A DNA stretch of 64,000 nt, from assembly GCA_019802505.1 (NCBI GenBank), contig JAFMOC010000017.1, positions 1,564,001-1,628,000 on the forward strand, given 5' to 3'. Position numbers and translations under genes: made by a program. How positions within the stretch are numbered: the first letter of the stretch is position 1; every line of letters starts with the position of its first letter. Origin of the DNA: Corydoras sp. C115 (Eukaryota; Chordata; Actinopteri; Siluriformes; Callichthyidae). Below are positions 1 through 12,415 of this stretch, one piece after another. Below the pieces are notes generated by a model. The model was not told the origin of the DNA. It did not search any database and was given only the letters and a program-made list of their open reading frames with translations.

Positions 1-744
1 AAATAATGATTCATATTGTATGAATGCTGCAGGAGGCAATAACTGTTCCTGAGGTTCTCTTTTGCTCAGGCTGAGTGCTGCTTGGCCATTCTGAGGCACC
101 GCTGCTGGAGTTCCCAGGGGTGCTGCTCATTTGCACTCCGTTGAAGTTTTTAAAGCTTCTTTGGGGACGATTAAGTGCAGTTTTAGTGGATTAAGAGAAG
201 ACTGCAGTGGCTTGCACCTCTTTTACCGAGTTACTAAGCTCAGGTAATTTGGAACGGTGCATTACTGACAATTCTGAATGGATAGAAACCCCAGCCAATT
301 TAACAGAAATGGTTTTTCTTTTTTGGTTTTCAGTGATGGGATATATACAGTTAAAGGAAACTAGAGGACTTAACGACATGCTTTTTATTCATGTGTATAT
401 AATTAGCAATAGTCTTGTACATCCAGATTCAGGAATGATTGATTTTATAACATTTAAACATTAACATTAGAGCACGTTGCTGGTAAGTTCTGGAGAAATT
501 TGTGCTGATGGCAATATAGTTTATTAAGAGCGAGAGAGATGAAGAGCGAGTGTGAGAGGGTATGGTCTCACAGTCAGGCAGGTTGTGAACAAATGTACAC
601 AATGTTCTGACATTTTCCTCGAAACCGTGCTAATATAAATCAAAATGTATTGTTCCATCAATGATGGCAAGCTGTCCTGACCCAGATGAGCATCAACAAC
701 AATATCTGCTCCTGAGGTCTTTAGAAATCTGTGACATGAATCAC

Positions 745-859
745 AACACCAGGAATCAAACCCAGGGCATTCTTCCTGTGAAAAGGGAGCACTAAACGCT
801 TCACCTCTGTGCCGCCCAATAAATAACCATAATTAAAAAAAAAAAAAAAAAAATTGGTT
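745..859 (-). mobile_element. SINE head fragment (tRNA-derived) followed by an A tract
   Basis: Read on the minus strand, this begins GGGCGGCACAGAGG and carries a B-box-like GGGTTTGATTCC. That is the pattern of the tRNA-derived head of widespread fish SINEs. Only about 75 bp of head is left. A ~19-base A run follows on the + strand. No target duplication was found, so the borders are approximate. Confidence 0.5.
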
Positions 860-2040
860 CTGGTTAAGGCAACAAAAACTAAATCATTTTTATGTAGAAA
901 TACATTTTAACGTAAACCCCGTGTTTGAATACGATGTACATCGGTGGGCTGATGTTCAAACAGCTTAAAATTCTGTGAATGTTCATCAAATAAACTGAAA
1001 CAATATGCAGGACTGTATGATTAACTTGTGAGTCTACAACTTTTGATTTAAAAACCACAAATTCACACAAATGAATAAATAATTTAACACTGAAAATTGT
1101 GTTTGCTTATTTCCTAAAAGTAATTTCTTCCCAAAAAATGCATTTGCACGTCTGCTTACAGGACACAATAGAAAATGAGGGGGGGAAAAAAAACATTCAA
1201 ACCTTTTATTGATGAAAAGACAAGTAAAAATCAGTGGATGGACAGAAATGGGCCAGTGGAATAACAAAAGGCAGTGAGCTGCAGAAGTCACTTCACTGAA
1301 AAGAGAATAGTCCAGTCTGCATTACGAGAAAGAAAAGCATTTATCTTCAAGCAGGGGTGTAGAATTAGAGGAATGCGGATGTAACTACCTAAAATGCACG
1401 TTAGGACAGACTTAATTGTGTTGTCATGTCTGATTAATCACTCGGATCTGTTGAATGATGAATGAATGCACGCTGAATGCTAACAGAACGCCACATTAAC
1501 TTTTAACTATTAACACCTGAACCAATGAAACTGTGGGCTGGTGCTCCATACTAAATAGTGATGGTGATGATATGAGAAAGTCAGACTGGTAGTAGAGATG
1601 TATCTGTAATATCAGTTATTTATATTCTCTATCTGCAGTGGATTCTGAATGCTGTACATTGTGTGTAGCACTGTATTTGATTCTAAATGAAGTGGTGAAT
1701 TTAAAGATTGCAGATCTTGTGATGTTTTGAATGAAACACAATGAAATGAAATTGATTAGCCTCAAAGTGAATGTCCCACTGTATCTCGATTCACCTGCAA
1801 CTAGAGAAGCGCTGGAGTTTCATTTGAATAAGAAACTATGAATCACAGGCTCTGAACATGTGTTTACACATCAGATGTGGAATGATTTTTGCAGATGATG
1901 TCCATCAAGTCCGCTAAACCTTAAAATTTAAATAGCTGTTTAAATGTGGGGAAAAAAAACAAAGGCTTTATTTGTCAGACGGAAGTGGCATTCAGAATGT
2001 AGGGAGTGCTGACATTAACCAGTCAGTCACTGCATTAGCT

Positions 2041-2301
<261 letters not shown>

Positions 2302-3112
2302 TTTGCCTATAAGATTTCTGGTTGAAATTAGTTTTTATTTGTTTGGGTGTATTTATTGCTCCCTAAAGAATGTTTGTTATGCCTCTATTGGTTCATAAAC
2401 AGTTATAAGGTGAAATTCAGATTTTTTTATTATTTTTAGTATTTGCTTTTAATGTTAACTGTACCTGCTGCTATTACTAATAATACTATAATAATAATAA
2501 TAATTTATAAATATCAGAGAATCATGATTAGTAAAATATTAGCAGGCTTGAACCATCTCGGTGTAGTGTGACTGTTCTACTTGAGCATGCTGGGTAATTT
2601 TAGAATGGTAATAAGCTGTCCTACTTTTCTCAGTGAATTCATTGCTCTTTGAACTCAAGAATTCCATGTTTGCTGAAGTCCAGAATTTAAAAAAAAAAAT
2701 CAATATTTAGCATGTTTCATTTTCATTCTTAACAATCAATTTTAGTTGTGTTGCTGAATTCTTTTGACCGTGTTCTTTGGGCTGTTTTAACAGACCCCCC
2801 CCCCCCCCCCAAACACATTTATTTACGTATTTATTTGGCGGTTGTCGTTTGAAAGTGAAGCTGTTTGGAGTTTTAATTGGGCTGTTGGTATGACATCGCC
2901 AGCGTGAGTTAAGATGCCAGCCACGATACTCTGCAAATTCACAGTAAATTTTAATGACTGGGTGGTATTTCAGAAGGAAGGGGAAATGCGTGAGGTGAAT
3001 AATAACCATCAGCACTACAAATATGAAATTAAAATTTGTAACCTCCCGTGAAGAGAATTTTGCCCAATCAAATCAGTCTGCATTTCAACGTGTTTTAATA
3101 ATTTAAAGTACA

Positions 3113-3175
3113 TACACTCACTGGCCAGTTTATTAGGTTTGGATTACAAGTGTAGAACACCTCCTTGGTTCTACG
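3113..3175. mobile_element. Short relic of a dispersed fish DNA-transposon end
   Basis: The phrase CACTCACTGGCCAGTTTATT at 3117-3136 resembles a sequence repeated very often in fish genomes, usually at the end of a DNA transposon. Only about 60 bp is recognisable and no inverted partner is seen, so this is recognition by resemblance only. Confidence 0.35.
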
Positions 3176-3249
3176 CTCGTACAGTGGGTTAGGTTTAGGG
3201 TTGTGAGCTGGTGGTGTGTTCACTCATTGTGCACTCTGTTAAACACATT

Positions 3250-3610
3250 CATTCATTCATTTATTCATTATCTTCCGCTTTATCTTATATTAGGGTCGCG
3301 GTGTGGTTCCCCATGCCCATCCAGGGGAGAACGTTTCGGGCGCTGGGCATATATACCCAGTACAGGGTGCCAATCCATCGCTGGGCAAACACTCACACAG
3401 ACACGCACGCATACACACTCTTTATGGGGCAATTTGAAGTACTCAATTGACTTGATCCATGTTTTTGGACTGTGGGAGGAAACCGGAGAACCCGGAGGAA
3501 ACCCACGCGGTCACGGGGAGAACATGGAAACTCCACCCAGATGGGGATTCGAACTGGGAATCCCTAGTGCTGAGAGGCGAACATACTAACCACTAAGCCA
3601 CCGTGCCGCC
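3250..3610 (-). mobile_element. Full-length tRNA-derived SINE, copy A
   Basis: This 361-bp element lies on the minus strand. The head is at the right end (complement of GCCACCGTGCCGCC), with an A-box-like TGGCTTAGTGG and a B-box-like GTTCGAATCC. The (AATG)n tail is at the left end. It is flanked by a perfect 16-bp target-site duplication, CTCTGTTAAACACATT, at 3234-3249 and 3611-3626, which fixes both borders. An open frame of ~128 codons crosses it, but it is element sequence and recurs in other copies, so it is not a gene. Confidence 0.9.
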
Positions 3611-3626
3611 CTCTGTTAAACACATT

Positions 3627-5594
3627 AAACTTATTTTATCTTGTACTTGGATGTAAAATCAGGAACAGCAGGTCATTGTTATACTAGGTTTTAATGTAGT
3701 CATCCTCTATTCCACTGTTTCTACCTCAGTCTGTATGTACAATGCACAAATGCCCCACTTCACACTTAAGATTTAAAACAGTGATTTCCAAATGAGCGAA
3801 TCATATTTGAGTCAAGGACAATTTAATATGATTCACCCATTAATAAACCCGTTTCCTTTTAGATTTGAGCATTAAATAGCCAAAAGGTTCAAAATGTCAG
3901 ATGCTATCAAGCAGTTCAAGAAAAACACAGGCCAGGATTTAAAAAAAAACAATCCCTTTGCTTAACACACACGATTCATTCCCTACATAATCTTTATTTT
4001 TGAGCTCTCTAATAATGACCAACTTTTCTGCGGGGTTCCGATTCTTCCAGCCTGCTGTACAGTAAAGTTAGTCGATGTCAGTGTCAGTGTGTGAGTGATT
4101 GAGGTCTGTGTCACTGTGATGCATGGATCCTGAGCTCAGCTTTGGACACATGATGTGATGGATGTGTAATGCAGTGCATCGAGCTCATCTGTGACTCCAC
4201 ATCAGCCTTCAGCCACTTCACACACAGCTGAACAGATCAGAGGAAAGCAGACAGAGCAGAGAAACAGACAGATTCGGTGAGACGGAGAATACAGAGAGAG
4301 GAGCGAGTGGCTGTGAGATAAAGGAGGCAAAGCATAAATCATGGGAGCTTGTTGTGAGAAGAGCTTTTGGAAATGAAGCCTGAAGCTATTTATTCAGCTG
4401 GAGCAGTTTCATTCCAGCCCATGCTTTAATGCATGTGAGATGTAACCGTGTTAAGCCTGGCTGTCTGCTGCAGATGAGATGCCATTTTTTTTTAAATCGC
4501 ATTTTTCTTAATTGCTTGTCTTTCCTCGATTGCTTTTCCTTGTCTAATTTGTTGTTGCACAATGTTCACATCATTCATTGTCTTTTGTTACTTTCACTTT
4601 TCTTTTGACTTCTTGTTTTGTCTGGCTTGCTGTCAGCTTCAGAACTATTGGTTCGAATCACTATTGAATAAATGATAATAATTATTTTAGACACAGAGCA
4701 AGAGAGAGAGTATGCTTGCAGTACCAGAAATGGGACTTTGGAGGCAGTAACACTAACAAAGCAATTTGTATCGAATTAAATATGTCAATAAAGTTAATGT
4801 GGTAATGGCATTTTTGCTTTAATTAATTTTTTTCCAATAAGTCAAATATAGCGTTTAATTTTTTTTTTTTTTTTTATAAAGGTTTGTTGGAAAATGTTGT
4901 TATTAAATACAGCAACTTGTGTCAACTTGGAAATATGATTTAATTTTAATTAGCGCTACAGCCACACGCTGATTGCATAATTGTGATAATTGGATAATTG
5001 TAAGAGTAAGTCGGGGTACAGGTGTTCTTATTATTGTGCTGACTGAGTGGAGTGCGTGCAGGCGAGTTTTTTTTTTTTCACTAACCTAATTTACCAGTTT
5101 GTCCTCATCAGCCCCTTACCTTTTTTTTTTTTTCGTTTTCTTCACCAAACCTGTTTTCTTTCCTCCTAAACTACGCACCACAGCAGAGCTCATCCTCGCC
5201 CTGTTAGCATGGTGATTAAAAAGGGTTAGGTAATTTTCAATCACAGAAACGACTTTGAAGCTGCAGTCACACACGACACGCTGCTTTTTTAAGAGTCCTG
5301 TGTAGTGCATTAGCCGCCAGCTATCCTGAGACCTCTCATCTCAAAATGCTGCTCTCGTTTGGTCCAGTTTGTATAATATCAGATCAGAGAAGCTTAATGC
5401 TGGCTTACTTCATGAAGGATTTTGCCTTGAACAGACTTGCACATAAGCAGGTCATTAAGGACATTGAGTTTAAGTTTAAGTTCCTGGAGGCAAAACCGTA
5501 TGCTGCATGACCCTCCATGATTAATTCATTGCAGTTTATTTTTAAAGCTTAAAAGGACTTACTTCACTTCATTCGTCGTCTTATTATTTTTAAT
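3627..5594. other. Non-coding DNA between repeats
   Basis: No coding exon or RNA gene is recognisable. The stretch includes a moderately complex, less AT-rich block (about 4060-4470) and several T-rich runs near 4485, 4858, 5068 and 5121. Nothing else stands out. Confidence 0.6.
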
Positions 5595-5595
5595 T

Positions 5596-5628
<33 letters not shown>

Positions 5629-5660
5629 AATAATATATATATGTATGTGTGTGTATATAA

Positions 5661-5730
<70 letters not shown>

Positions 5731-5770
5731 TGTGTATATATATATATATATAAATATATATATATATATT
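5595..5770. repeat. Compound AC / TA / GT microsatellite
   Basis: (AC)n at about 5595-5618 is followed by TA-rich repeats, (GT)n at about 5671-5700 and long (AT)n tracts up to 5769. The block adjoins the tail of a truncated SINE. Confidence 0.95.
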
Positions 5771-5867
5771 TCATTCATTCATTATCTCCCGCTTTATCCT
5801 CTATTAGGGTCTATTAGGCTGGGCAGATAGACCCAGGACAGGGCGCCAATCCATCGCTGGGCACACA
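5771..5867 (-). mobile_element. SINE copy B, truncated and internally deleted
   Basis: The (ATTC)n tail and the 3' third of the same SINE family are recognisable (ATCTCCCGCTTTATCCTC, then GGGCAGATAGACCCAGGACA). About 45-50 bp normally found between the sequence after AGGGTC and GGGCAGATAG is missing. The copy ends abruptly at GGGCACACA against TA-rich DNA, so it lacks the tRNA head. Being embedded in a microsatellite, it has no readable target duplication. Confidence 0.8.
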
Positions 5868-5919
5868 TATATATGTATATGTATATTCCTTTACTAAGAA
5901 CTATGAACATATAAAAAAA

Positions 5920-5996
5920 TCCATAAAGTTCAGACCCGATCATAACTTTATTGCCTTTGCTTTTTGCACTGGAGCGTAATCATGCTGGAACATGAA
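5920..5996 (-). pseudogene. Decayed Tc1/mariner-type transposase fragment
   Basis: On the minus strand, TTCCAGCATGATTACGCTCC and the following GTGCAAAAAGCAAAGGCAAT parallel the transposase fragment seen on the + strand at 7360-7535 (..AATGATTCTGCTCCACTGCA..). This is the region around the second catalytic aspartate. Only ~75 bp is left and the frame is not maintained. Confidence 0.4.
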
Positions 5997-8900
5997 CATG
6001 ATGGTGGTGTGTTAGTGTTAGCAATCTGCAGTCCTCTCTTTTTCCTTGCTTACCAGGCTTTCTCCTTCCATTTGTCCTCTATGTCTTTTCTATGTTCCCT
6101 GCCTATTCAGTGTACAAGTAAGAAAGTGCTTTGCTGACAGTGATGTGTGAATTATATGAGGGTCACATTGGGTTTGTAATGCTCATTATACTTTAACAAC
6201 AGGGATGGTGTTAAAACATGTTTTATGGCATTGTTGGAAAAGTTAATGTGAAAAGCTCAGGTAATGTAATGGTGCAGCAGTAGAATAATGTGTGCACAAG
6301 TTTCAAAGCTTCAGGTAAAGCTACAGCAATATGTATATTTTCCAACCCGGTCAAAAAATATATCTTATTATTCAAACATTTTGCTATCCTGGCAATTTTT
6401 TACCCCAAAATATCAATTATTAAACAATTGTTTTCTGGCTTATTTGAGAATATTTTACTCTCTTCTTCAAGGACTATGACTGTATTTTATGCAAGATAGT
6501 AGCAGGCAGGCTTTAACCAAGGTGCTAATAATTCCCAATATATATGACCTACTATACAGTATGTTACATCTTTAGGACTTGTAATTGACTAGAATATGAC
6601 ATTCATATAACCACCGGATATTAAAAGTTGACCAAACAGACAGAAACCTGGACATTGTATGTTGTACAGAAGAGATTGCGCAAGACTCTATTATGACCCT
6701 GAGTTCATTAATATTAATGCAGCCAGTTGACATCTGTTGTTATCAGCGTTAATCAGGTGGGGAACCGAATAAGGTTGTTATTTTCTGCTTGCTCCATTTT
6801 TACACAGAGGACAGATGTTGTAAGGGTAATTAACAAATCCTCCTGCACTTTTACAGAATATGTTAAGATTGTGTAGTGAAGGACTTTTTGAGCGGTGCGT
6901 CCGTGTCCCCTTTTTAATGTTTAAAGTCATGTCAGGAAATAAGAAACAACAACAGAGCAGCCAAATAATGAAGAGAAACCTTGAGAGAAAGTGCAAATAA
7001 AAATTCTGAGTTTGATCCCCGCAACTGACAGGCTTTTGTGTCTAATCTTTGATTTTCATAACAAGGTGAGGGATGTTTGCTGCATATTTGAAACTACACA
7101 GAGAGGATATATGGTGCAGTCCTTGGTAACGGCGATGGAAGAGGTTCATTTTAAAAAGGATTAAGAACATATTTTTTCTGTATACCATAATATTTCATTA
7201 ATAACTTATCTCTAACTCCATCACCTGATACACGATTTACACGTGATGTAAAGAATATAATAATTTAATAGTAAAATATTTAAAAGATGTCAAAGAGTCG
7301 GGTGTTTTGTCAATGTCACAGGTATAAAACATAAGCAGCATAAGTCATGCATTCTGAATGAAGGACAGTTTGGAAAAGGGCCTTTTCGGTCCCAGAATGA
7401 TTCTGCTCCACTGCACAAGGCAATGTCTATGAAGACATGGTTGGCTGAGTTTGGTGTAGACGAACTTGACTGTCTTACACAGAGCCCTGACCTAAACCCC
7501 ATTAGATTCCAATTCATCAAGTGGAGACCATCTTAGAATGAGATATTACAAAAGCATGTAGATGTAATGTGTAGGTTTCCTATTACTTCCTAAACAAAAA
7601 AAAGTTTTTAAAATAAAAAAAAAAAACAGTAGAAATGAACATTCTGTCAGACAAGACAGTGCTGAGATGGGGCAAGCTAATAAAAATAATTATATATAAT
7701 ATTTAATACAGATTATGCAAACACATGGGCTCCCCTAATTAAACTTATTAGTCATTAATTTATATGTCACTAAGTTACAACATTCTTTATTTTGAACATA
7801 TTTAAATATAACATTTTTAAGAATATCTAATCATTATCTCTCGAAATTTGGGTTTTAAAAATCTTAAATGTCTCTAAATATGTCTGTGCTTTAGAATGAA
7901 GTGTGAAACTCTTGGAATTATTAAATCATTTGAAGATTTTATGAATGGCATATAAAGTCAGACATAAAAGATAATTATCTGAAAACAATCTGTTTAAAGT
8001 GATGTCATCTGATGTTTTTTAATGGGATGTATGTAGCAGATGATGCAAAATGAAGTGAAACATGTAATCTACAAGCACTAAAGGGCATAAAGACGGCGGT
8101 CCTGTGGGAGCTGCTGGCTGATAACAGTAAAACAGTTCTGCATGGTTTAAAATATCGGGGTTGAGCCACTAATCTTATGCACACATTTTCCAGCATGCAT
8201 CTATTAAAGGAAAGCGCAGTGAGATTTATCGCCCAGGTTTAGCAGTATGGTAAAATAGCACATTAAGCAGATGATATCACCGTATATGAAATGATTATGC
8301 GTGCTTGCAGACAAAAAAAAATAAAAAGGGTAGAGGAGGCTAGTTTAATTAAATGTACAGTCTTGGTTATACATCACTGATTCTAATGCGCTGTTCACTT
8401 CACCAAACTGCATGCAAAAAGCTGAGCAACAGCATTTTCCCTCTTTGCTCTTCATCAAAATACTTTGGAGGCGAGTTCTGCAAGAAACTTGCATCATAGT
8501 TTACTGTCCTAGGCGTTTCCAATTAATGTCAATACGAGAACATTTTTACATTGTTGTAGCTGCTTTGTTTATTACAGAGGTTTTAAAGAAAATTAGCTCT
8601 GAAGCAGATTTACAAATCTACAAAATGCTGATGTGTTTAAAATATTGCATTGCATTTCTTTGCTGAGAGTCTATTTAATTAACATTTGGAAAAAATATGT
8701 AGACTATAATAAAAATGTACTACTGAAATGCAAACCTAGTGGACAGATGCTATGAAATTCACGCTTTACTTTGAAAGGTTCTGAAGGTGAGTTGCCGTCT
8801 CTGAAATGTCTCTTGGTTAAATCTTTAAAAAAAAAAAAAAAAAAATCTTTGGGCTAGTGAAGTAGTCAACAAATGCCATGTGGTGCAGGGCTAGAGCTTC

Positions 8901-9099
8901 AAACACAACCTGTTTAAGCAGCTATGGAGAATGTAATAAAGTATTTTATAAAAGCTTTTTGAACACAAAAAATTGTTCATAATGTATTATATCCTCTATA
9001 GAAACGTGTAAATATGTTATATATATTATATGTTAAAATATCTGTTTTACTGAATTTACCTTTTTGGCCAAAATATACAAACAGTCAATTCTACAAGAA
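5997..9099. other. Non-coding DNA with one transposase relic
   Basis: This is AT-rich sequence with no recognisable exon. Apart from the Tc1-like relic at 7360-7535 there are A-runs near 7592-7625 and 8826-8845 and nothing else I can name. Open frames of 60-84 codons show no family resemblance. Confidence 0.6.
7360..7535 (+). pseudogene. Tc1/mariner-type transposase, C-terminal relic
   Basis: The frame starting near 7393 reads QNDSAPLHKAMSMKTW and then QSPDLNPI (about 7480-7503). This matches the second and third catalytic-acid region of Tc1/mariner DDE transposases, whose usual form is QHD...QSPDLNPIEHLW. The sequence after NPI has diverged (RFQF in place of EHLW), so the third acidic residue is lost, and the flanking frame is short. 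It is a dead fragment of a DNA transposon. No inverted repeats were located around it. Confidence 0.7.
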
Positions 9100-9112
9100 G
9101 TGTGCTTATCAT

Positions 9113-9680
9113 TCATTCATTCATTCATTCATTATCTCCCGCTTTATCCTCTATTAGGGTCGCGGTGGGGTTCCCCATGCCCATCCAGGGGAGAACGTTT
9201 CGGGCGCTGGGCAGATAGACCCAGGACAGGGCACCAATCCATCGCTGGGCACACACTCACTCACACAAACACACTCTATATGGGGCAATTTGGAGAATTC
9301 AATTGACTTGGGGAGTGGTAGCTCAGTGGTTAGGGCGTTGGACTATCAATCTGAAGGTTGGCGGTTCAAGTCCCAGGTCCCCTGAAGTTACCAATGTGGG
9401 TCCTTGAGCAAGACCCTTAACCCTCATTGCTCCAGGGTTGTTGTGATTAACCCTGTTCTCACTTTGTAAGTCGCTTTGGATAAAAGCGTCTGCTAAATGA
9501 CCAAAAAAAAAATGTTTGACTTGATCCATGTTTTTGGACTGTGGGAGGAAACCGGAGAACCCGGAGGAAACCCACGCGGACACGGGGAGAACATGGAAAC
9601 TCCACCCAGATGGGGATTCAAACCGGGAATCCCTAGCGCTGAGAGGCGAACGTGCTAAACCACTAAGCCACCATGCCGCA
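9113..9680 (-). mobile_element. SINE copy C, split by a second SINE
   Basis: This is a full-length minus-strand member of the same family. The (AATG)n tail is at the left and the tRNA-like head ends at 9680. A 13-bp target duplication, GTGTGCTTATCAT at 9100-9112 and GTATGCTTATCAT at 9681-9693 (one mismatch), brackets it. The element is interrupted at 9311-9523 by a different SINE and its target duplication. With the insert removed, the body reads through continuously. The 125-codon minus-strand frame across it is element sequence. Confidence 0.9.
9311..9515 (+). mobile_element. tRNA-derived SINE of a second family, nested in copy C
   Basis: The head GTGGTAGCTCAGTGGTTAGG contains an A box and GGTTCAAGTCCC is the B box. 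The 3' part, GTCGCTTTGGATAAAAGCGT followed by CTGCTAAATGACC, is the LINE-like tail common to many fish SINEs and ends in an A run. The insertion duplicated TTGACTTG (9303-9310 and 9516-9523), a word present once in uninterrupted copies of the host SINE. This proves a later insertion. It is a SINE, not a functional tRNA gene. Confidence 0.9.
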
Positions 9681-9693
9681 GTATGCTTATCAT

Positions 9694-11689
9694 ATAACAT
9701 ATAATTATTTCTCTTGATAAATGTGATAAATTTATTTAATATAATTTAAAATTTTGGCTTTTACTGTCAGTCACCAACAGAGGGCTTAAACAGCAGGTTG
9801 GCTCCCAGATCTTTTCTGAAACTGCCAACATCTATGAAACATTCTATAGTATTTTAACAAATCCAAACAGCTCATCACACATTTATGCAGGGGTGACTGG
9901 TACAGTAAATGCTAGGTATAAGGGAATTTATCTTAATTCTGTTTTACTCTCTTTGCTCATGATAGAAATACAAAGACAAAGATTTAATATAAGAAAATTT
10001 AACAGCAAAGAAATGTCAGCTGTGATATACAGTTTGCATCATGATGCATTTAGCCTGAAGTACTAGTTTACCAGGTTTCATCTGACCTGTGGACTGGCAC
10101 TTCTAGGCTTGGGGAAGCTGGCTGATATAGGCTTAGCCGAATCGTCGTGAGTTGTCAGGTTATTCATTCACTGACTGGTTAGAAGATGGCTACTCTGGAT
10201 TACATTCAAGGTCATATTGGGACAAGAGAATAGTAACTGTTCGATCTAATTAAACAAGCATGGGTTGTGGCATGTGACAGGCTGGGAGCGAGTACCTTCC
10301 AACTGTACCTTGCGGAGAGGAGCAGGCCCATTCGTTTGCCAGGGTAAGGACCCTCTCTGGAATAATTCATCTAGAATCAAATCCTTACACACTTTTTACC
10401 AATCCATTCCTGTGGGCCCTCGTAGCTTTTTATTTAACGGCATTGCTTCTTGTAAAGTGGAAGCTGGGGAGTAGTGCAGAGGATATTACCAGAAATACCT
10501 ACATCAGCTCAAGGCTAGAGGAGCCTAAAAAAGAAAATAAACTGCTAAAATGTGTGCGTTACATGCATGTTTGTATAGCCGTATAAGATTTAATGCGTAA
10601 TGGATTTTAATATGGACGCGAGTTGAACTCTGTAAACCCGTGAACAGCGGGGGAAAGGCAGTGCTGTGATGCAGTCTGTGGGGGATCTGAATCACCAGGC
10701 ATATTTGCTGCTGATTTTATTTTTTATAATAACTGCCAAAGGATTGTTGAGTAGCAGCAAGTCTGGAGGGTTGCCGTGCTGTGCTTATGTTCTGCGTCTG
10801 CCGAAAACAATACTGAATGTACAGAGTCAGCTGCCGTGACAATCTTCTTTGTGGAAGTAGACTGTTTCTGACTGTTCTGAATGCAAACAATCCCTCATTA
10901 TGTAGGCAGCCTCAGGTGACATTATTTTCTCACCTTTTAGTCTCATGGTGAACTTGAGGTCACTTGACAAGTAACCTTTCGCGTACTGGATCTCATGAAA
11001 GATTTATAGGAATTTAAAAGTCTGAATAAATTAAATGGGGATTTGGCAGCATTTGGGAGTACTTATCATACTAATAAAAGATGATCACTATTCCAACATT
11101 GTGAGGACTCACTATAAAGATGACCTACCCAGCTGTGCTCTAATTGGTAGCAAAGGGTAACACTTGGTTGGAATCTTATTTAAAGAAAGACTAACAGGTG
11201 GCTCTTTGTGCAGTCTTAGAATTTCTGTCAGGACTGGTTGGGTCTGTTAGAAGGTCAAGTAAAACTGAGTACTTGAATAGCTTTTCTTACATGCTTCTGT
11301 ACAAGCAGCCTTCGTTTTGTTCTCTTAAGTGTTTTCTTTCTAGTTATTTTATAATCTGCTAGCTTGTACTTCTGTAACTGATCCATTCAGAATATTTTTT
11401 TTATCTCTTTCATCACCATTTACCCATACCATCACTTATTTAGCACTTATGGCCATTTCAAATCAGCATTGATAAACTACAGAATGCAAGAATGAATATG
11501 CAGTTCTGTTGTTAGGGACTGTTCTTACGTACTGCGATACCTACTTTCAGCTTGAAGTCATTAGTGGGCAGCACAGCATGTTTGACTTGGCACAAGTCAT
11601 CTGTCATTCCAGGCTTTGGAGCGGCACTACAAATGCACTAATACTACTTAGTCTCTCCGATTTAGCGATCGGCATGTTTTTGGGTGTAG
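9694..11689. other. Non-coding DNA
   Basis: No exon, RNA gene or clear repeat is recognisable. The block at about 10600-10900 has higher complexity than its surroundings and could hold conserved non-coding sequence. I have no direct evidence for that. Confidence 0.5.
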
Positions 11690-11870
11690 GTGTTAACTCA
11701 TGCAGGCACAGGAAGTACGTGCAGAATCAGAATACTTTATTAATCTCCAGAGAGAAATTACAGACTCCACTCAGAATAGGCTTGTTTGCACTTTGCTGGG
11801 AATCAAACCTGGGACCTGTAAGGTGCCAATGTGGCACTCATAACCCACTGCACTGTCATACTGCAATACA
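11690..11870 (-). mobile_element. Degenerate SINE-like fragment with an internal insert
   Basis: On the minus strand the order of motifs fits a decayed fish SINE head: a B-box-like GGGTTTGATTCCC (complement of 11802-11814), then sequence like GGAGT..TGCACGTACTTCC. The phrase AATCAGAATACTTTATTAAT (from 11727), another common fish repeat motif, sits between the two halves. Borders and family are uncertain. Confidence 0.4.
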
Positions 11871-11975
11871 GCATGTTACTTACTGTAATAAATAAAAGGA
11901 TAATACATATAGAAGTACATAGAAAGCATCCAGATTACAACAGGCCGACATCTTTTCTCAAGTTAAAACTGTTGG

Positions 11976-11978
<3 letters not shown>

Positions 11979-12038
<60 letters not shown>
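11979..12038. repeat. (TA)n microsatellite
   Basis: About 60 bp of uninterrupted TA dinucleotides lie immediately before a Tc1-like transposon end. TA is the target of Tc1/mariner elements, so the repeat may have been the insertion site or may have expanded from the TA duplication. Confidence 0.95.
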
Positions 12039-12042
<4 letters not shown>

Positions 12043-12415
12043 AAGCCCAAAATTATTCATACCCCTTGCAAATCTTGACTTAAATTTACTTTTATTCGAG
12101 CAGCAATTTTATTTTTGACTGGAAACGACACAGGCATCTCCCAGGAGATAATGTACAAGATACGATGATGTACAAGAGGCACCATCATTGTGGAAAAAAT
12201 TATTTCTCAGCTTTTAATTCACATTTGAACAAAAACTGGCATGTCCAAAATTATTCATACCCTTCTCAATAATTAATAGAAAAGCCTTTATATATGCATT
12301 TACACACAGAGCCTTTTCAAAATAAAAAGTCAGAATAATTTTACATTCCAAATAACAGCAATGCTTGAAAAAGTAACGAGTATTAACATTACGTGTGTCC
12401 TGCAAACCACCTACG
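12039..12415. mobile_element. Terminal part of a Tc1/mariner-like DNA transposon
   Basis: The phrase CCAAAATTATTCATACCC occurs twice, at about 12048-12065 and 12245-12262, about 200 bp apart. This is the usual arrangement of outer and inner direct repeats within the long terminal repeats of fish Tc1-like elements. The intervening sequence (AGCAATTTTATTTTTGACTG, later TTTCTCAGCTTTTAATTCAC) also matches my recollection of that family. No transposase frame follows, so this is one end of a truncated element. Confidence 0.6.

Noticed and set aside
3186..3202. Telomere-like GGTTAGGTTTAGGG
   Set aside because: Only about two imperfect units; too short to be an interstitial telomere.
9311..9383. tRNA-like sequence with A and B boxes
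   Set aside because: It continues into a SINE body with LINE-like tail and target duplication, so it is a SINE head and not a tRNA gene.
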